A DNA stretch of 64,000 bases, taken from Bacillus sp. N13C7 (GTDB lineage: Bacteria; Bacillota; Bacilli; Bacillales; Bacillaceae). Below are positions 48,031 to 58,358 of this stretch, in pieces (position 1 is the first letter of the stretch; every line of letters starts with the position of its first letter). The notes beneath the pieces are model-generated. The model was not told where the DNA came from. It ran no database searches and worked only from the letters and a program-made list of their open reading frames with translations. Location of the stretch: NCBI RefSeq assembly GCF_026790065.1, contig NZ_JALAMO010000001.1, positions 380,156-444,155 of the forward strand, written 5' to 3'. Made by a program: the position numbers and the translations under genes.

Positions 48031-48061
48031 AACAGCTTGGACCGCAAAGTCTCAAGCTGTT
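48031..48061 (-). terminator. internal hairpin between menB and menE
   Basis: 9-bp perfect stem AACAGCTTG (48031-48039) with 48053-48061, 13-nt loop, followed on the minus strand by TTCTTTTCAATA. It is a weak terminator or processing signal in the operon. Confidence 0.45.
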
Positions 48062-48081
48062 GGTTTACTAAGTATTGCTGA

Positions 48082-48900
48082 TCACGGGAAACGAGGGAAC
48101 TGTCCGAAATCAGGTTTGCGTTTTTCCTTAAAGGAATCACGGCCTTCTTTTGCTTCATCAGTTGTGTAGTAAAGAAGGGTAGCATCCCCTGCAAACTGCT
48201 GAATCCCAGCAAGTCCGTCTGTATCCGCGTTAAACGCAGCTTTAAGAAAACGAAGTGCGGTTGGGCTTTTTTCAAGCATTTCTTCACACCATTTAATCGT
48301 TTCTTCTTCAAGTTGTTCCAAAGGAACCACAGTATTCACAAGACCCATGTCAAGCGCTTCCTGTGCGTTGTACTGACGGCACAGATACCAGATTTCACGG
48401 GCTTTTTTATGTCCTACGATTCGAGCCAGGTAGCCAGAACCGTAACCAGCGTCAAAGCTTCCCACTTTAGGGCCTGTTTGTCCAAAAATGGCGTTGTCAG
48501 CAGCGATTGTCAAGTCACATACGATGTGAAGCACATGGCCTCCTCCGATGGCATATCCGGACACCATCGCGACAACCGGTTTCGGAATGACGCGAATTAA
48601 ACGCTGAAGATCCAGAACGTTAAGACGAGGAATTTGGTCATCTCCTACATAACCGCCGTGGCCGCGCACTTTTTGGTCTCCGCCAGAACAAAATGCTTTG
48701 TCTCCGGCTCCGGCAAGCACGATAACCCCGATATTTTGATCATCTCTTGCGTCAGCAAACGCGTCAATCATTTCAGCAACCGTTTTAGGCGTAAACGCGT
48801 TATGTACCTCAGGGCGGTTGATTGTTATTTTTGCAATACCATTATACGTTTCATACAATATTTCATCGTATGTCCGTTTTGTTTTCCATTCTGCAGCCAT
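48082..48900 (-). CDS. menB: 1,4-dihydroxy-2-naphthoyl-CoA synthase MenB
   Basis: A 272-aa crotonase-family enzyme that cyclises OSB-CoA to DHNA-CoA. It has oxyanion-hole motif [29 protein letters not shown], and catalytic-region [12 protein letters not shown]. The C-terminus reaches into the active site of the neighbouring subunit in known structures. ATG 48900 is preceded by AGGAGGTCATC. It lies 34 bp after menH. Confidence 0.97.
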   Translation of the reverse strand: MAAEWKTKRTYDEILYETYNGIAKITINRPEVHNAFTPKTVAEMIDAFADARDDQNIGVIVLAGAGDKAFCSGGDQKVRGHGGYVGDDQIPRLNVLDLQRLIRVIPKPVVAMVSGYAIGGGHVLHIVCDLTIAADNAIFGQTGPKVGSFDAGYGSGYLARIVGHKKAREIWYLCRQYNAQEALDMGLVNTVVPLEQLEEETIKWCEEMLEKSPTALRFLKAAFNADTDGLAGIQQFAGDATLLYYTTDEAKEGRDSFKEKRKPDFGQFPRFP

Positions 48901-48934
48901 ATGATGACCTCCTTTAATTCTCTATGCGAATGAG

Positions 48935-49759
48935 TCAGATGCTTGTCAAAAACTCACTCACTATTTTACCAAAAATTCGCGGCTGTTCCACATGGACCGT
49001 ATGGCCGGCTTTTGGAACAATCTCTATTCTACTAGATGGAAGCTTCTTATGCACCTCTTGATTAATGGTGCAAAATTTTTCGTCCCACTCCCCGCAGATC
49101 AGCAGTGCAGGCACGGATATTTTTTCCACACGGCTCCACAAGGAAGGCTGCGAGCCGGTGCCCATTCCGGTTAAGCTGTTTGCAAGACCAATCTTATTGT
49201 TTCGCAGACGGCCTGACCGTATTCTGTGCCGAATATCATCAGCCAGCTGCTGCTGGGATGAAAACAGAGGGATGCTCTCCCAATACTGCACAAATGCTTC
49301 GATTCCGTCACGCAAAATAAAATCAGCAAGCTTCCGGTCTCTCATGATCCGTTCCCGCCGTTCCTCAAGCGTTTTGAGCCCCGGCGTTGTGCTTTCAAGC
49401 ACAAGTGCCGATACCCGTTCTGGATATGCTGCCGCAAAAGAATAAGCAAGCCTCCCTCCCATAGAATACCCAATCAATTTCACTTTGTGAAGTTTTAACT
49501 GATCAAAAATCTCGGCAAGGTCAGAAACTTGCCTGCTTGTGCTGTATCTTCTTCCATTCAGCGGGGCATCGGTTTCACCATGCCCTAAACAATCGATTTT
49601 GATCAAACGGGAATCAGGCAGCAATCCAGCAAGAAAACTCCATGATTGTTTGCTGCCGGTAAACCCGTGCAGACAGACGACGGCTACGGAAGCATTCGGC
49701 CCCTCGTCTGTCACAGCATATCGGACACCATCTGAAACTGTTATGTTTACAGTTCCCAT
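48935..49759 (-). CDS. menH: SHCHC synthase MenH (alpha/beta hydrolase)
   Basis: A 274-aa alpha/beta hydrolase that eliminates pyruvate from SEPHCHC to give SHCHC in the men pathway. The nucleophile is Ser in IGYSMGGRL, with Asp in GEWDEKF and His in KAGHTVHVE. The conserved HGFTGS loop lies near residue 30. ATG overlaps menD by 13 bp. Formerly ytxM. Confidence 0.94.
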   Translation of the reverse strand: MGTVNITVSDGVRYAVTDEGPNASVAVVCLHGFTGSKQSWSFLAGLLPDSRLIKIDCLGHGETDAPLNGRRYSTSRQVSDLAEIFDQLKLHKVKLIGYSMGGRLAYSFAAAYPERVSALVLESTTPGLKTLEERRERIMRDRKLADFILRDGIEAFVQYWESIPLFSSQQQLADDIRHRIRSGRLRNNKIGLANSLTGMGTGSQPSLWSRVEKISVPALLICGEWDEKFCTINQEVHKKLPSSRIEIVPKAGHTVHVEQPRIFGKIVSEFLTSI

Positions 49760-51489
49760 TGTTTTTTCACTTCCTGCACAGCCTCATTCAGCATATCACG
49801 ATGAAGCTGTACTCTTGATTGGCGATCCGTTTTAATTTCTATCAAATGCAGTCCGGGCTTGTCTGCCTGCGGCGCGTAAGCTGCTTTGAATTCATCCCAT
49901 GATGCCGGGCATGAATACGTTCCGCCGTAAAGTGCGGACGCGTGCTTGAAATCCAGCCCTGTCGGCGTGCCGAACAAATCTTCAAAGTGTGCTTTTTCAG
50001 CCGCCTGAGGCAAAAATGAGAAAATGCCTCCGCCGTCATTATTCACGAGAATCACAGTAAGTGGAATGCCCAGCTTTTTGGCCGCCAGCAATCCGTTTAA
50101 ATCGTGATAAAAAGATAAATCTCCAATCACGAGGGTGACAGGCGCTTTTGTTCCTTCACACACCCCCATGGCAGAGGAGACGACACCGTCTATCCCATTT
50201 GCGCCCCGGTTTGAATAAATCCGGAAAGGGCGGTCCTGCTTTTCAAAAAACGTATCAACATCCCTAATTGGCATGCTGTTGCCGACAAAGAGAGAGCTGT
50301 TTTCAGGCACAAGGTGCTGAAGAATGCGATAGAGATTGCCTTCAAACGAAACCTCTTCACTGCTGATTGTTTGCAGATGCTCTCGGAACCGTTCATTGAC
50401 AAACTGCCACTTTTCCAGCCATTCTGATGATCTGGCAATGCCTGCAAGGCCAGCCATAATTGCTTCAGAAAAAGCAGACGCATTGCAATGAATCATGTGC
50501 GCACTTGCCTGTGTCGGGTCTCTCCACCCTCCATCCTCGTCAATCACTATCTGCTGAATCGCAGTATCATCCTTTAGCCATAAAAAAACCGGTTTTGAAA
50601 CAGGCATCGGCCCAAAACGGATGACAACATCGGGACGCAGCCTCGCCTTCAGCTCATCATCTTTCAAAAATGAATCGTACGCATCAATGACAGTGCTTTT
50701 ATCATGAACGCCGTTCCGCAGATTAGACAGCGGGTCCGCTAAAATCGGATACTGAAGCGTCTTTGACAGCGCAATAATGTTTTCCTTATCCGTTTCACTG
50801 TGAAGCTCTCCGCAGACGATCATTCCTTTTTCAGCCTCTGCCAAAAGCTCAGCAACATCAGAAAGAGATTCGCGGTCAACGGACTGCGTACCCGTTTTGA
50901 CAGACACGTGACGGCCTGTTCTCATTCGTCCAAACGGCTCAGCTGATAGATCCGGCATCAGCGGCTCACGGAGCGGCACATTCACATGCACAGGCCCCAT
51001 TGGGCGCTTTTGCGCTTCTCCGGCGGCGCGGCCGGCCAGCGTCCGAATATATCTCAGCATATGAGGAGACTCTTCTGGAAGAGCAGAGTCTGTGAAAAAC
51101 TTAACAAAGTTACCGAATAAGAAGTGCTGATTAATAGCCTGCGGTGCGCCTACTTCGCGCAGCTCGTGAGGCCGATCAGCAGTTAACACAATAATTGGCA
51201 CTCTTGAATAATGGGCTTCAATCACAGCCGGATAAAAGTTGGCCGCTGCTGTACCCGATGTACAGATCAAAAGCACGGGACGCTGCTTCGCTTTTGCCAG
51301 CCCTAAAGCAAAAAATCCGGCAGATCTTTCATCAATTTGCACGTGGACACTGATATCGGGATGAGCCGCTGCAAGAATAGCCAGCGGTGTAGATCTTGAG
51401 CCCGGGCAAACGACAGCGTCCGTGATTCCAGAAAGGGCGAATTCATCAATAAAACTTCCGATGTAATGTGTAATCGGGTTGGCTGTCAT
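49747..51489 (-). CDS. menD: SEPHCHC synthase MenD (TPP enzyme)
   Basis: A 580-aa thiamine-diphosphate enzyme that joins isochorismate and 2-oxoglutarate. It has the N-terminal region [10 protein letters not shown], the conserved Glu region, and the TPP-binding motif [14 protein letters not shown]...NNDGGGIF. Overlaps menF by 4 bp, so translation is coupled. Length matches the family. Confidence 0.97.
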   Translation of the reverse strand: MTANPITHYIGSFIDEFALSGITDAVVCPGSRSTPLAILAAAHPDISVHVQIDERSAGFFALGLAKAKQRPVLLICTSGTAAANFYPAVIEAHYSRVPIIVLTADRPHELREVGAPQAINQHFLFGNFVKFFTDSALPEESPHMLRYIRTLAGRAAGEAQKRPMGPVHVNVPLREPLMPDLSAEPFGRMRTGRHVSVKTGTQSVDRESLSDVAELLAEAEKGMIVCGELHSETDKENIIALSKTLQYPILADPLSNLRNGVHDKSTVIDAYDSFLKDDELKARLRPDVVIRFGPMPVSKPVFLWLKDDTAIQQIVIDEDGGWRDPTQASAHMIHCNASAFSEAIMAGLAGIARSSEWLEKWQFVNERFREHLQTISSEEVSFEGNLYRILQHLVPENSSLFVGNSMPIRDVDTFFEKQDRPFRIYSNRGANGIDGVVSSAMGVCEGTKAPVTLVIGDLSFYHDLNGLLAAKKLGIPLTVILVNNDGGGIFSFLPQAAEKAHFEDLFGTPTGLDFKHASALYGGTYSCPASWDEFKAAYAPQADKPGLHLIEIKTDRQSRVQLHRDMLNEAVQEVKKQWEL

Positions 51490-52901
51490 CGCCCCTCACC
51501 TCCTAATGCAGAGACCATCGGCTTTAATTTAATCTGCGTTTCTTCATATTCCGATTTCGGGTCTGAGTCTTCCACAATACCGCACCCGGCAAACAGCCTT
51601 GCTGTGCTCCCCTCGATCAGTCCTGAACGGATGGCCACCGCGAATTCCCCGTTATCATGGCTGTCAATCCAGCCGATAGGGGCTGCATACCAGCCGCGGG
51701 ACATCGGTTCGATCTCTCTGATCACTTCGACAGCTTTTTTCTGAGGTGCTCCCCCAAGCGCCGGCGTAGGATGCAGTTTCTCAATTAAGTCAAAAAGTGA
51801 AGCAGACTCACGAAGCTGCCCGACAATCGGCGTATATAAGTGCTGAACGCTTTTTGTTTTGTACAATACAGGTTCGTCAGGCTTTTCAACGTCAGAACAG
51901 CTTGATACAAAAGCGTTATGGATCATGCCTACAACAATATCATGCTCCAGCAAATTTTTCTCATCGTTTAACAATTCAAGGCCGATACGGCGGTCTTCTT
52001 CTTCATCGGCGCCGCGCTTTATGGAGCCCGCCAGACAAGTAGACATGACAGTGTTGCCGTCTCTTTTGATCAGTCTTTCCGGAGACGCGCCGACAAAAGT
52101 TTTGCCTTCCTGTTCGATTGCAAAAACATAGCTTGTCTGCTGATCAGTCAAAAGCGTTTTAAGCACCGGTTCAATTTTAACCGGGCCTTCAAATGTAAGC
52201 AGCAGCTCTCGTGCAAGAACAACTTTATCATATTGTTTCTCTTTTATTTGGCTTGTTGCCGTTTCAATTGCCTTCAGCCAATCATCCTTATCCAGCTCTT
52301 GAGATGCTTCGATCACAGCCTGATTTCCCAGATCTAAATCAGGAACAATGAATTCGACTGCAAGAGCTTTTAAGCCTTCCAAAACAGCCTCTGCATCTTC
52401 TTCTCCGCTTACCCATCTGTTGACTGTTAAGAATGGGCCTTCAGCAGTCATTGTCAGCATAAGCGAAGGCACAAAGAAATCCCCTTCCGAGAAATGGTCC
52501 CATTGTGTACCTCTTTCTTCGCAAGGGTCAAAAGAAAATCCTCCGAATAACACAGGTCCCACTGCAGAATGCTGCAGCTTTTCTTCTTCATAAATATGAA
52601 AAGCCGTCTTTTTAAAGCGCTCCCATTGTTCAAAAACCTCGCGATACCGCTCGCTGCTTTTTTGATTTGTCTGGAAAACCGCTTCTTTGCCAAGACCGAC
52701 TATTGTCAATTCACTTTCAGGATCTGACCAAAAAAATCGATTGCCTGTATATTTTTTTGCTCCGTAATTGAAAAATGATAGAGGGTCAAGAGACTCGATT
52801 TGTCTCGAATAGCTTATTAAGACAGCATGGTTGACTTCTTTGGCTTTATGTAATGCATGTAGAACTTCCTTTCGGAACATACGCTGCACCGTTGTCACCA
52901 T
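51486..52901 (-). CDS. menF: isochorismate synthase MenF
   Basis: A 471-aa chorismate-binding enzyme (ADC synthase/MenF/EntC family) that turns chorismate to isochorismate, the first committed step to menaquinone. Motifs include [31 protein letters not shown] and [15 protein letters not shown] 52901 has TGGAGG eight bases before it; longer starts are unlikely. It is first gene of menFDHBEC, with a promoter at 52938-52966. Confidence 0.96.
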   Translation of the reverse strand: MVTTVQRMFRKEVLHALHKAKEVNHAVLISYSRQIESLDPLSFFNYGAKKYTGNRFFWSDPESELTIVGLGKEAVFQTNQKSSERYREVFEQWERFKKTAFHIYEEEKLQHSAVGPVLFGGFSFDPCEERGTQWDHFSEGDFFVPSLMLTMTAEGPFLTVNRWVSGEEDAEAVLEGLKALAVEFIVPDLDLGNQAVIEASQELDKDDWLKAIETATSQIKEKQYDKVVLARELLLTFEGPVKIEPVLKTLLTDQQTSYVFAIEQEGKTFVGASPERLIKRDGNTVMSTCLAGSIKRGADEEEDRRIGLELLNDEKNLLEHDIVVGMIHNAFVSSCSDVEKPDEPVLYKTKSVQHLYTPIVGQLRESASLFDLIEKLHPTPALGGAPQKKAVEVIREIEPMSRGWYAAPIGWIDSHDNGEFAVAIRSGLIEGSTARLFAGCGIVEDSDPKSEYEETQIKLKPMVSALGGEGR

Positions 52902-52937
52902 GAGACATTCCTCCATAATCCTTAAAATGCTTTTAAT

Positions 52938-52966
52938 ACCATACACCTGTGTCTCCTTTGTGTCAA
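52938..52966 (-). promoter_or_regulatory. promoter of the men operon
   Basis: Minus-strand perfect TTGACA (52961-52966), 17-bp spacer, TATGGT (52938-52943), about 37 bp before menF. Confidence 0.75.
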
Positions 52967-53194
52967 ACACACACAGATCATGCAGTCCAAATGGCCTGCC
53001 CTACCTATTATAAACCTAATTTCAGAAATGAAAAAGAAACAAACCTTAAATTTCTTTCTCCACTGATAGCAAAGGTTGTATCCGCTTACCATTTAAGGGA
53101 AATATCCTATATTCCTCCATCCGTTATTTATGAAAGTTCTCAGGCGATCTGTTCATACTAAAGGTATGCATTACAGAGAAACGAGGCGATCACA

Positions 53195-53914
53195 TTGCTT
53201 ACCAAAGACCAGCTGCAGCATTTAAAAAATGAATTGGAACAAACGAAAAAAGATATCTTAAACCGTTTCAAAGACAATGACCATTTTCAGCTTAACTCAG
53301 CCTTTCCTTATGATTCGTGGGGTGAGCTTTCGGCATACGACAACCATCCCGGCGATCAGGCGACAGAACTTTACGAGCGTGAGAAAGACATCGCTCTAGA
53401 CTTGCATGAGCGTGAGCATCTCCGCGACATTGAGCATTCATTGAAGGCGATAGAAAACGGTACGTACGGTATTTGTGAGGTCAGCGGAAAGGAAATCCCT
53501 TACGAACGTCTTGAAGCGCTTCCGACTGCTACAACGCTCGCAGAGTATTCATCACAGGATGTCGTTTCCAAAGACCGTCCGATCGAAGAAGAAACACCTT
53601 TCGGGCAATTTGAATTTGACGATGATGAAGAAATCAGGGCCCCTTATGACAGTGAAGATTCCTACCAGGACGTCGAAAAATACGGAAACTCGCAAACTCC
53701 GCAGGATATGGAAAACCCGCCGCTCAGCTATGATGATATGACGATGAATGCCGAAGAAAATATCGGCAATACAGAGTCATACGAAAATTTCATCGCTACA
53801 GATATCACAGGCAAAGAAATTACTGTCTATCAAAGCAGGGCTCATGAGCGTTATGAGGAAGAACTAGATGAAGAAGGAATCATGACAACATTCGGCGATC
53901 TCCACGCTGATTGA
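53195..53914 (+). CDS. yteA: YteA, DksA/TraR-type protein
   Basis: A 239-aa acidic protein. It has an N-terminal coiled-coil-like helix (QLQHLKNELEQTKKDIL), the DksA/TraR-like core (YEREKDIALDLHEREHLRDIEHSLKAIENGTYGICEVSG) and a long acidic C-terminal part. The C4 zinc finger is reduced to one clear cysteine (GICEVSGKEI), so zinc binding is doubtful. DksA-like proteins act on RNA polymerase; no such activity is shown for this protein. It starts with TTG at 53195 behind GAGGCGATCACA. Confidence 0.85.
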   Translation: MLTKDQLQHLKNELEQTKKDILNRFKDNDHFQLNSAFPYDSWGELSAYDNHPGDQATELYEREKDIALDLHEREHLRDIEHSLKAIENGTYGICEVSGKEIPYERLEALPTATTLAEYSSQDVVSKDRPIEEETPFGQFEFDDDEEIRAPYDSEDSYQDVEKYGNSQTPQDMENPPLSYDDMTMNAEENIGNTESYENFIATDITGKEITVYQSRAHERYEEELDEEGIMTTFGDLHAD

Positions 53915-53936
53915 ACCCCCGTATTGGGGGTTCTTT
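53913..53936 (+). terminator. yteA terminator
   Basis: 8-bp stem GAACCCCC (53913-53920) with 53926-53933, loop GTATT, followed by TTT. Confidence 0.75.
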
Positions 53937-53956
53937 AACGTTTGCTGCATATGAGG

Positions 53957-53984
53957 GTTTGATCTTTTTTAAGATAAAGGGTAA
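53957..53984 (+). promoter_or_regulatory. candidate sigma-B promoter of ytaB
   Basis: GTTTGA (53957-53962), 16-bp spacer, GGGTAA (53979-53984). The spacer is a little long for sigma-B; ytaB is remembered as a general stress gene. Confidence 0.4.
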
Positions 53985-54022
53985 GTATAATTGTAAAATA
54001 AATACATACGGAGGGTTCAAAC

Positions 54023-54490
54023 ATGAAGAAGATTGTCGGCACCATAGCGGTTTTTATCATTACATACGCGCTTTTCTCAGCCGCAAACTACCTATTTCCG
54101 ATTGACCAAGAATGGTACAATTCATTGAAAAAACCGGACTGGACGCCAAGCGGATCTGTGATTGGCATTATTTGGGCCATCCTGTTTGCCTTGATCTCTC
54201 TTTCAGCTGCCATTGTGTTTGCTGCGTTTTCAGTAAAAGAAGCGAAAAGCTTTTGGATTACGCTTTTGATTAATTATGTGCTTAATCAGGCATTCAGCTT
54301 TTTTCAGTTTACACAAAAGAATTTGCTCGCTGCCTCGATTGACTGCCTGCTTGTCGCCATGACTGCACTCCTATTAATGATCGCAGCGAACAAATACAGC
54401 AGAGCCGCAAGCTATCTTCTGTTGCCTTATTTCTTATGGAGTTCATTTGCAACGTTCTTATCCTTTACAATCTATTCAATGAATGTGTAA
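54023..54490 (+). CDS. ytaB: TspO/MBR family membrane protein YtaB
   Basis: A 155-aa TspO-like protein with five membrane helices. The conserved loop and helix signature are in WYNSLKKPDWTPSG, followed by IIWAILFALI. The family binds porphyrins and tryptophan-rich sites bind tetrapyrroles; some members degrade protoporphyrin IX in light. ATG follows GGAGGG. It ends at a terminator shared with glgP. Confidence 0.9.
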   Translation: MKKIVGTIAVFIITYALFSAANYLFPIDQEWYNSLKKPDWTPSGSVIGIIWAILFALISLSAAIVFAAFSVKEAKSFWITLLINYVLNQAFSFFQFTQKNLLAASIDCLLVAMTALLLMIAANKYSRAASYLLLPYFLWSSFATFLSFTIYSMNV

Positions 54491-54494
54491 AACC

Positions 54495-54521
54495 AAAAAG
54501 CCGCTGTAAAAGCGGCTTTTT
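54495..54521. terminator. bidirectional terminator ytaB / glgP
   Basis: 11-bp perfect stem (54495-54505 with 54511-54521), loop GTAAA. It ends at the glgP stop codon. Confidence 0.92.
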
Positions 54522-56917
54522 CACATCATCGGTTTGATTCCCCAAATGTCTTTTGCATATTCCCGGATTGTGCGGTCGCTGGAAAAATACCCCGAATGGG
54601 CAATGTTTAAAATCGAGCGCTCAGACCATTTCGGCCGATCACGATAATCAGCTTGAATACGTTCATGGGCATCTGCATACGAACTGAAATCCTTCAGTAC
54701 AAAATACTCATCATTATGCGGAAGCAGCGAGTCATAGATCGATTCAAATTCATCAGCTTCTCCTTCAAAAAAACCGTTGATCAGCTGTTCCACCACCTGT
54801 CTGATCCTGCGGTCATGCTGAAAATACTCCCTCGATCTATAACCGCCGTTTTCCTGATACGATAATACGTCATCCGCCTTTAAACCGAATGTATAAATAC
54901 AATCAGGCCCCACCCGCTCAAGAATTTCAATATTTGCACCGTCATGCGTGCCGATCGTCAAAGCGCCATTCATCATAAACTTCATATTTCCTGTACCAGA
55001 TGCTTCCTTGCTTGCGGTTGAAATTTGTTCACTCACATCGGACGCCGGAAAAATCCGCTCAGCCATAGAAACTCTGTAGTTTTCCAAAAAAACAATCTTA
55101 ATCAGCTGTTTGACTGCCGGATCATAGTTGACCTTTTCTGCGACCGAATGGATCAGCTTAATGATTTTCTTGGCATAATGATAGCTTGGTGAAGCCTTTG
55201 CCCCAAAAATAAAGGTTTGCGGATAAATTGAAAATCCCGAGTCCTCTTTGAGGCGGTTATACAAATACATAATATGAAGAACATTCAGCAGCTGCCGTTT
55301 GTATGCATGAAGCCGTTTCACCTGAACGTCGAATATGCTGTCAGGATTCACAACCACCCCAGCCGTGCAAAAAATCAAATCGGCAAGCTCTTGTTTTTTC
55401 CTGCTTTTGTTGTATTGAAACTGCTCGATAAAAGCGGGATCAGAGGCAAACGGTTCTAATTTGATCAGTGATTCCGGCTGTTTCACCCATTCATTGCCGA
55501 TCGCCTCTGTAATGATGGCAGACAAGCCGGGATTCGCTTTTAACAGCCAGCGCCTGTGGGCAATTCCATTCGTCTTATTGTTAAAACGATTCGGGAACAG
55601 TAAGTGAAAGTTGCGCATCTCCCTTTCCTTTAAAATATCAGAATGAATTTTGGCAACGCCGTTTACACTGTAGCTGCCTACGATGGCAAGATGAGCCATT
55701 TTGACAACACCATGCGCCGTAATCGCCATGTCCTCTATTCTTTTCCAATCTCCAGGATATTTTTCCCAAACCGCTCGGCAAAATCTTTCATTGATCTCTT
55801 CAATAATCATATACATTCGCGGGAGCAGCGGCTTAAACAAATGAATCGGCCATTTCTCAAGCGCTTCTGACAATGTCGTATGATTTGTATAAGAAATCGT
55901 ATGTACGGTAATGTGCCAGGCCTCTTCCCAGCTCATGTTCTCTTCATCGAGCAAAATCCGCATCAGCTCAGGCACCGCAAGCGCAGGATGGGTGTCATTA
56001 ATATGAATGCTTATTTTTTTATGCAGGCCGGATAAAGATTTATTCGTTTTTCGGTAATTGTTTACAATGCTTTTTAAGCTTGCGCATACTAAGAAATACT
56101 GCTGCTTCAGCCGCAAAATTTTCCCCTCATCATGGGTGTCATCAGGGTATAAAAACTCAGAAACAGCTTCTGTTTCCCGCTTATAAGCCAAAATATTGCC
56201 GCCATGATAATGCGCATAAGGCTCGGCATTCCAAAGCCGCAACGTATTGACGGTGCCCGTTTCATAGCCGATGATCGGAATGTCATAAGGAACGGCGGTA
56301 ACGATTGTTGCTTGTTCGTGTCGAAAATGCAGATGCCCGTTTTTTTCAGTCATATGCACCTCGCCCCAAAACGGAACGTCAACCGCCTGATCAGCATTTC
56401 TCACTTCCCACACATTCCCGTTTTTAAGCCATTGCTCAGGCAGCTCCACTTGATGCCCGTCAACGATTTTTTGCTCAAATAAGCCATGCTTATAACGAAT
56501 CCCCATTCCGTGCCCCGGCAAATTCAACGAAGCCAAAGAATCTAAAAAGCAAGCAGCCAAGCGCCCAAGCCCGCCGTTGCCAAGGCCTGCATCGCTCTCC
56601 ACCTGAAGGATCTCTTCTAAATTGATGCCAATTTCCTTCAAGCCTGCTTCTACAACCTCACGAACGCCAAGATTCATTAAATTTTGTTCAAGGAGCTGAC
56701 CGAGAAGAAATTCGATCGACAAATAATACGTCTGCTTCCCGGAATTGGACCTGCTCTTTTCATTCGTCTGGATCCAATCAGCGCTGATATACTCTCTGAC
56801 CATATTGCCCAACGTTTTATATTGATCAAGCTTGGCAGAGTCTTTAAAGCTTTTTCCGCACGTCATTTCCAGACGCTTTAAAAATAAGGCTGCAAAGCGT
56901 TCTTTACTCGAGAACAT
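54521..56917 (-). CDS. glgP: glycogen phosphorylase
   Basis: A 798-aa GT35 phosphorylase that releases glucose-1-phosphate from glycogen with phosphate. The PLP-binding lysine is in EASGTGNMKFMMNGALTIGT, and substrate motifs include DAGLGNGGLGRLAACF. ATG 56917 has AAGGAG eight bases before it; it overlaps glgA by 14 bp. It is last gene of glgBCDAP. Confidence 0.97.
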   Translation of the reverse strand: MFSSKERFAALFLKRLEMTCGKSFKDSAKLDQYKTLGNMVREYISADWIQTNEKSRSNSGKQTYYLSIEFLLGQLLEQNLMNLGVREVVEAGLKEIGINLEEILQVESDAGLGNGGLGRLAACFLDSLASLNLPGHGMGIRYKHGLFEQKIVDGHQVELPEQWLKNGNVWEVRNADQAVDVPFWGEVHMTEKNGHLHFRHEQATIVTAVPYDIPIIGYETGTVNTLRLWNAEPYAHYHGGNILAYKRETEAVSEFLYPDDTHDEGKILRLKQQYFLVCASLKSIVNNYRKTNKSLSGLHKKISIHINDTHPALAVPELMRILLDEENMSWEEAWHITVHTISYTNHTTLSEALEKWPIHLFKPLLPRMYMIIEEINERFCRAVWEKYPGDWKRIEDMAITAHGVVKMAHLAIVGSYSVNGVAKIHSDILKEREMRNFHLLFPNRFNNKTNGIAHRRWLLKANPGLSAIITEAIGNEWVKQPESLIKLEPFASDPAFIEQFQYNKSRKKQELADLIFCTAGVVVNPDSIFDVQVKRLHAYKRQLLNVLHIMYLYNRLKEDSGFSIYPQTFIFGAKASPSYHYAKKIIKLIHSVAEKVNYDPAVKQLIKIVFLENYRVSMAERIFPASDVSEQISTASKEASGTGNMKFMMNGALTIGTHDGANIEILERVGPDCIYTFGLKADDVLSYQENGGYRSREYFQHDRRIRQVVEQLINGFFEGEADEFESIYDSLLPHNDEYFVLKDFSSYADAHERIQADYRDRPKWSERSILNIAHSGYFSSDRTIREYAKDIWGIKPMM

Positions 56918-58358
56918 CCCGTCCACTCCTTGTCACATGCTCGAAAATGCGCTGATACTCTTTCGCTGACTGCTCCCAGCTGTAATCTCCATTCATTGCG
57001 GTCTTCATGATGCTCTTCCATACATCCTTTTGGCGATAAAACGACAGCGCTCTCTCAATCGTAAATTTCAGATCATGCGCATTGAAGGCAGAGAACGTAA
57101 ATCCATTCCCCGTTCCCTCCTTCTCCTGATAAGAACGGACAGTGTCATAAAGCCCGCCCGTCTCTCTGACAATCGGAATGGCGCCATATTGGAGAGCAAT
57201 CAGCTGGCCTAAGCCGCACGGCTCAAATTTTGACGGCATCAGAAACATATCAGAGCCCGCATAAATTTGATGGGCAAGCGGCTCATCAAACCCAATATAC
57301 GCCCGGCATTTGTCATGAAAAGCAAATTCTGCATACCGGAAATAATCTTCAAATTCACGTTCCCCTGTGCCCAGCACAATCAGCTGTATGTCCTGCTCAT
57401 CAAGAAGTTCGTGCATAATTCTGCGGACAAGATCAAGTCCCTTTTGTTTAGTGAGCCTTGTCACCATACTGATCAGCGGAATATCGCTTCGCTCTGGAAG
57501 CCCCATCCTCTGCTGAAGCTTGGTTTTATTTTCTTCCTTGCATGTGAGATGATCCGAATCGTAATGCGCCTCTATATAAGGATCGCTCTTCGGCTGGTAG
57601 AAAGAATCATCAATGCCATTTAAAATGCCGGTTAAGTCATTTTCTCTATATCGCAGAACCTGCTCCAGCTGTTCACCATAATAAGGCGTCAATATTTCAT
57701 TTCTGTAAGTAGGGCTTACAGTTGTCACATGATCTGCCGCAATGATGCCCGCCTTCATAAAATTAACAAATCCGTTGCATTCTAACCTTTCATAATGAAA
57801 ATGATCCATCTTAAGACCAAGCAAGTCATGGGTGACATCAGGAGGAAATATGCCTTGAAACTGCAGGTTGTGGATCGTGAGCACGCTTTTCATCTGTTCA
57901 TAAAAAGGATGTTTTCTGTACTCCTCTTTCAGTAAATAGTTGACCATCGCTGTATGCCAATCGTGAGTATGAACAATATCGGCTTGAACATTCACAGCTT
58001 TGGCGGCCTCCAGTACAGCTCTTGAAAAAAAGGCAAACCGCTCACCGTCATCATAATGCCCGTACAATGAATCCCTGCTGAAATAATACTCATTGTCAAT
58101 GAAGTAATAATTCACATCATCTTCAGCCATATGTTCAATTCCGCAATATTGCTGACGCCAGCCGACGGCAACCGTACACTCTGCCTTTTTTTTCATGCGC
58201 TTTTTCCACAGCTCAGGTATTTGGCTGTACTTCGGCAGCATCACAGCAACTTCATTGCCTAATTCCGCAAGTGCCTTTGGCAGAGCGCCGGCTACATCAG
58301 CAAGACCTCCTGATTTAACAAATGGGGTGCATTCAGACACAGCAAATAATATCTTCAA
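56904..58358 (-). CDS. glgA: glycogen synthase
   Basis: A 484-aa GT5 glycogen synthase. It has the N-terminal ADP-glucose site KSGGLADV, the acceptor region HTHDWHTAMV and the C-terminal motif PSKFEPCGLGQL. It elongates alpha-1,4-glucan from ADP-glucose. It starts with TTG at 58358 and overlaps glgD by 4 bp. Confidence 0.97.
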   Translation of the reverse strand: MKILFAVSECTPFVKSGGLADVAGALPKALAELGNEVAVMLPKYSQIPELWKKRMKKKAECTVAVGWRQQYCGIEHMAEDDVNYYFIDNEYYFSRDSLYGHYDDGERFAFFSRAVLEAAKAVNVQADIVHTHDWHTAMVNYLLKEEYRKHPFYEQMKSVLTIHNLQFQGIFPPDVTHDLLGLKMDHFHYERLECNGFVNFMKAGIIAADHVTTVSPTYRNEILTPYYGEQLEQVLRYRENDLTGILNGIDDSFYQPKSDPYIEAHYDSDHLTCKEENKTKLQQRMGLPERSDIPLISMVTRLTKQKGLDLVRRIMHELLDEQDIQLIVLGTGEREFEDYFRYAEFAFHDKCRAYIGFDEPLAHQIYAGSDMFLMPSKFEPCGLGQLIALQYGAIPIVRETGGLYDTVRSYQEKEGTGNGFTFSAFNAHDLKFTIERALSFYRQKDVWKSIMKTAMNGDYSWEQSAKEYQRIFEHVTRSGRDVLE

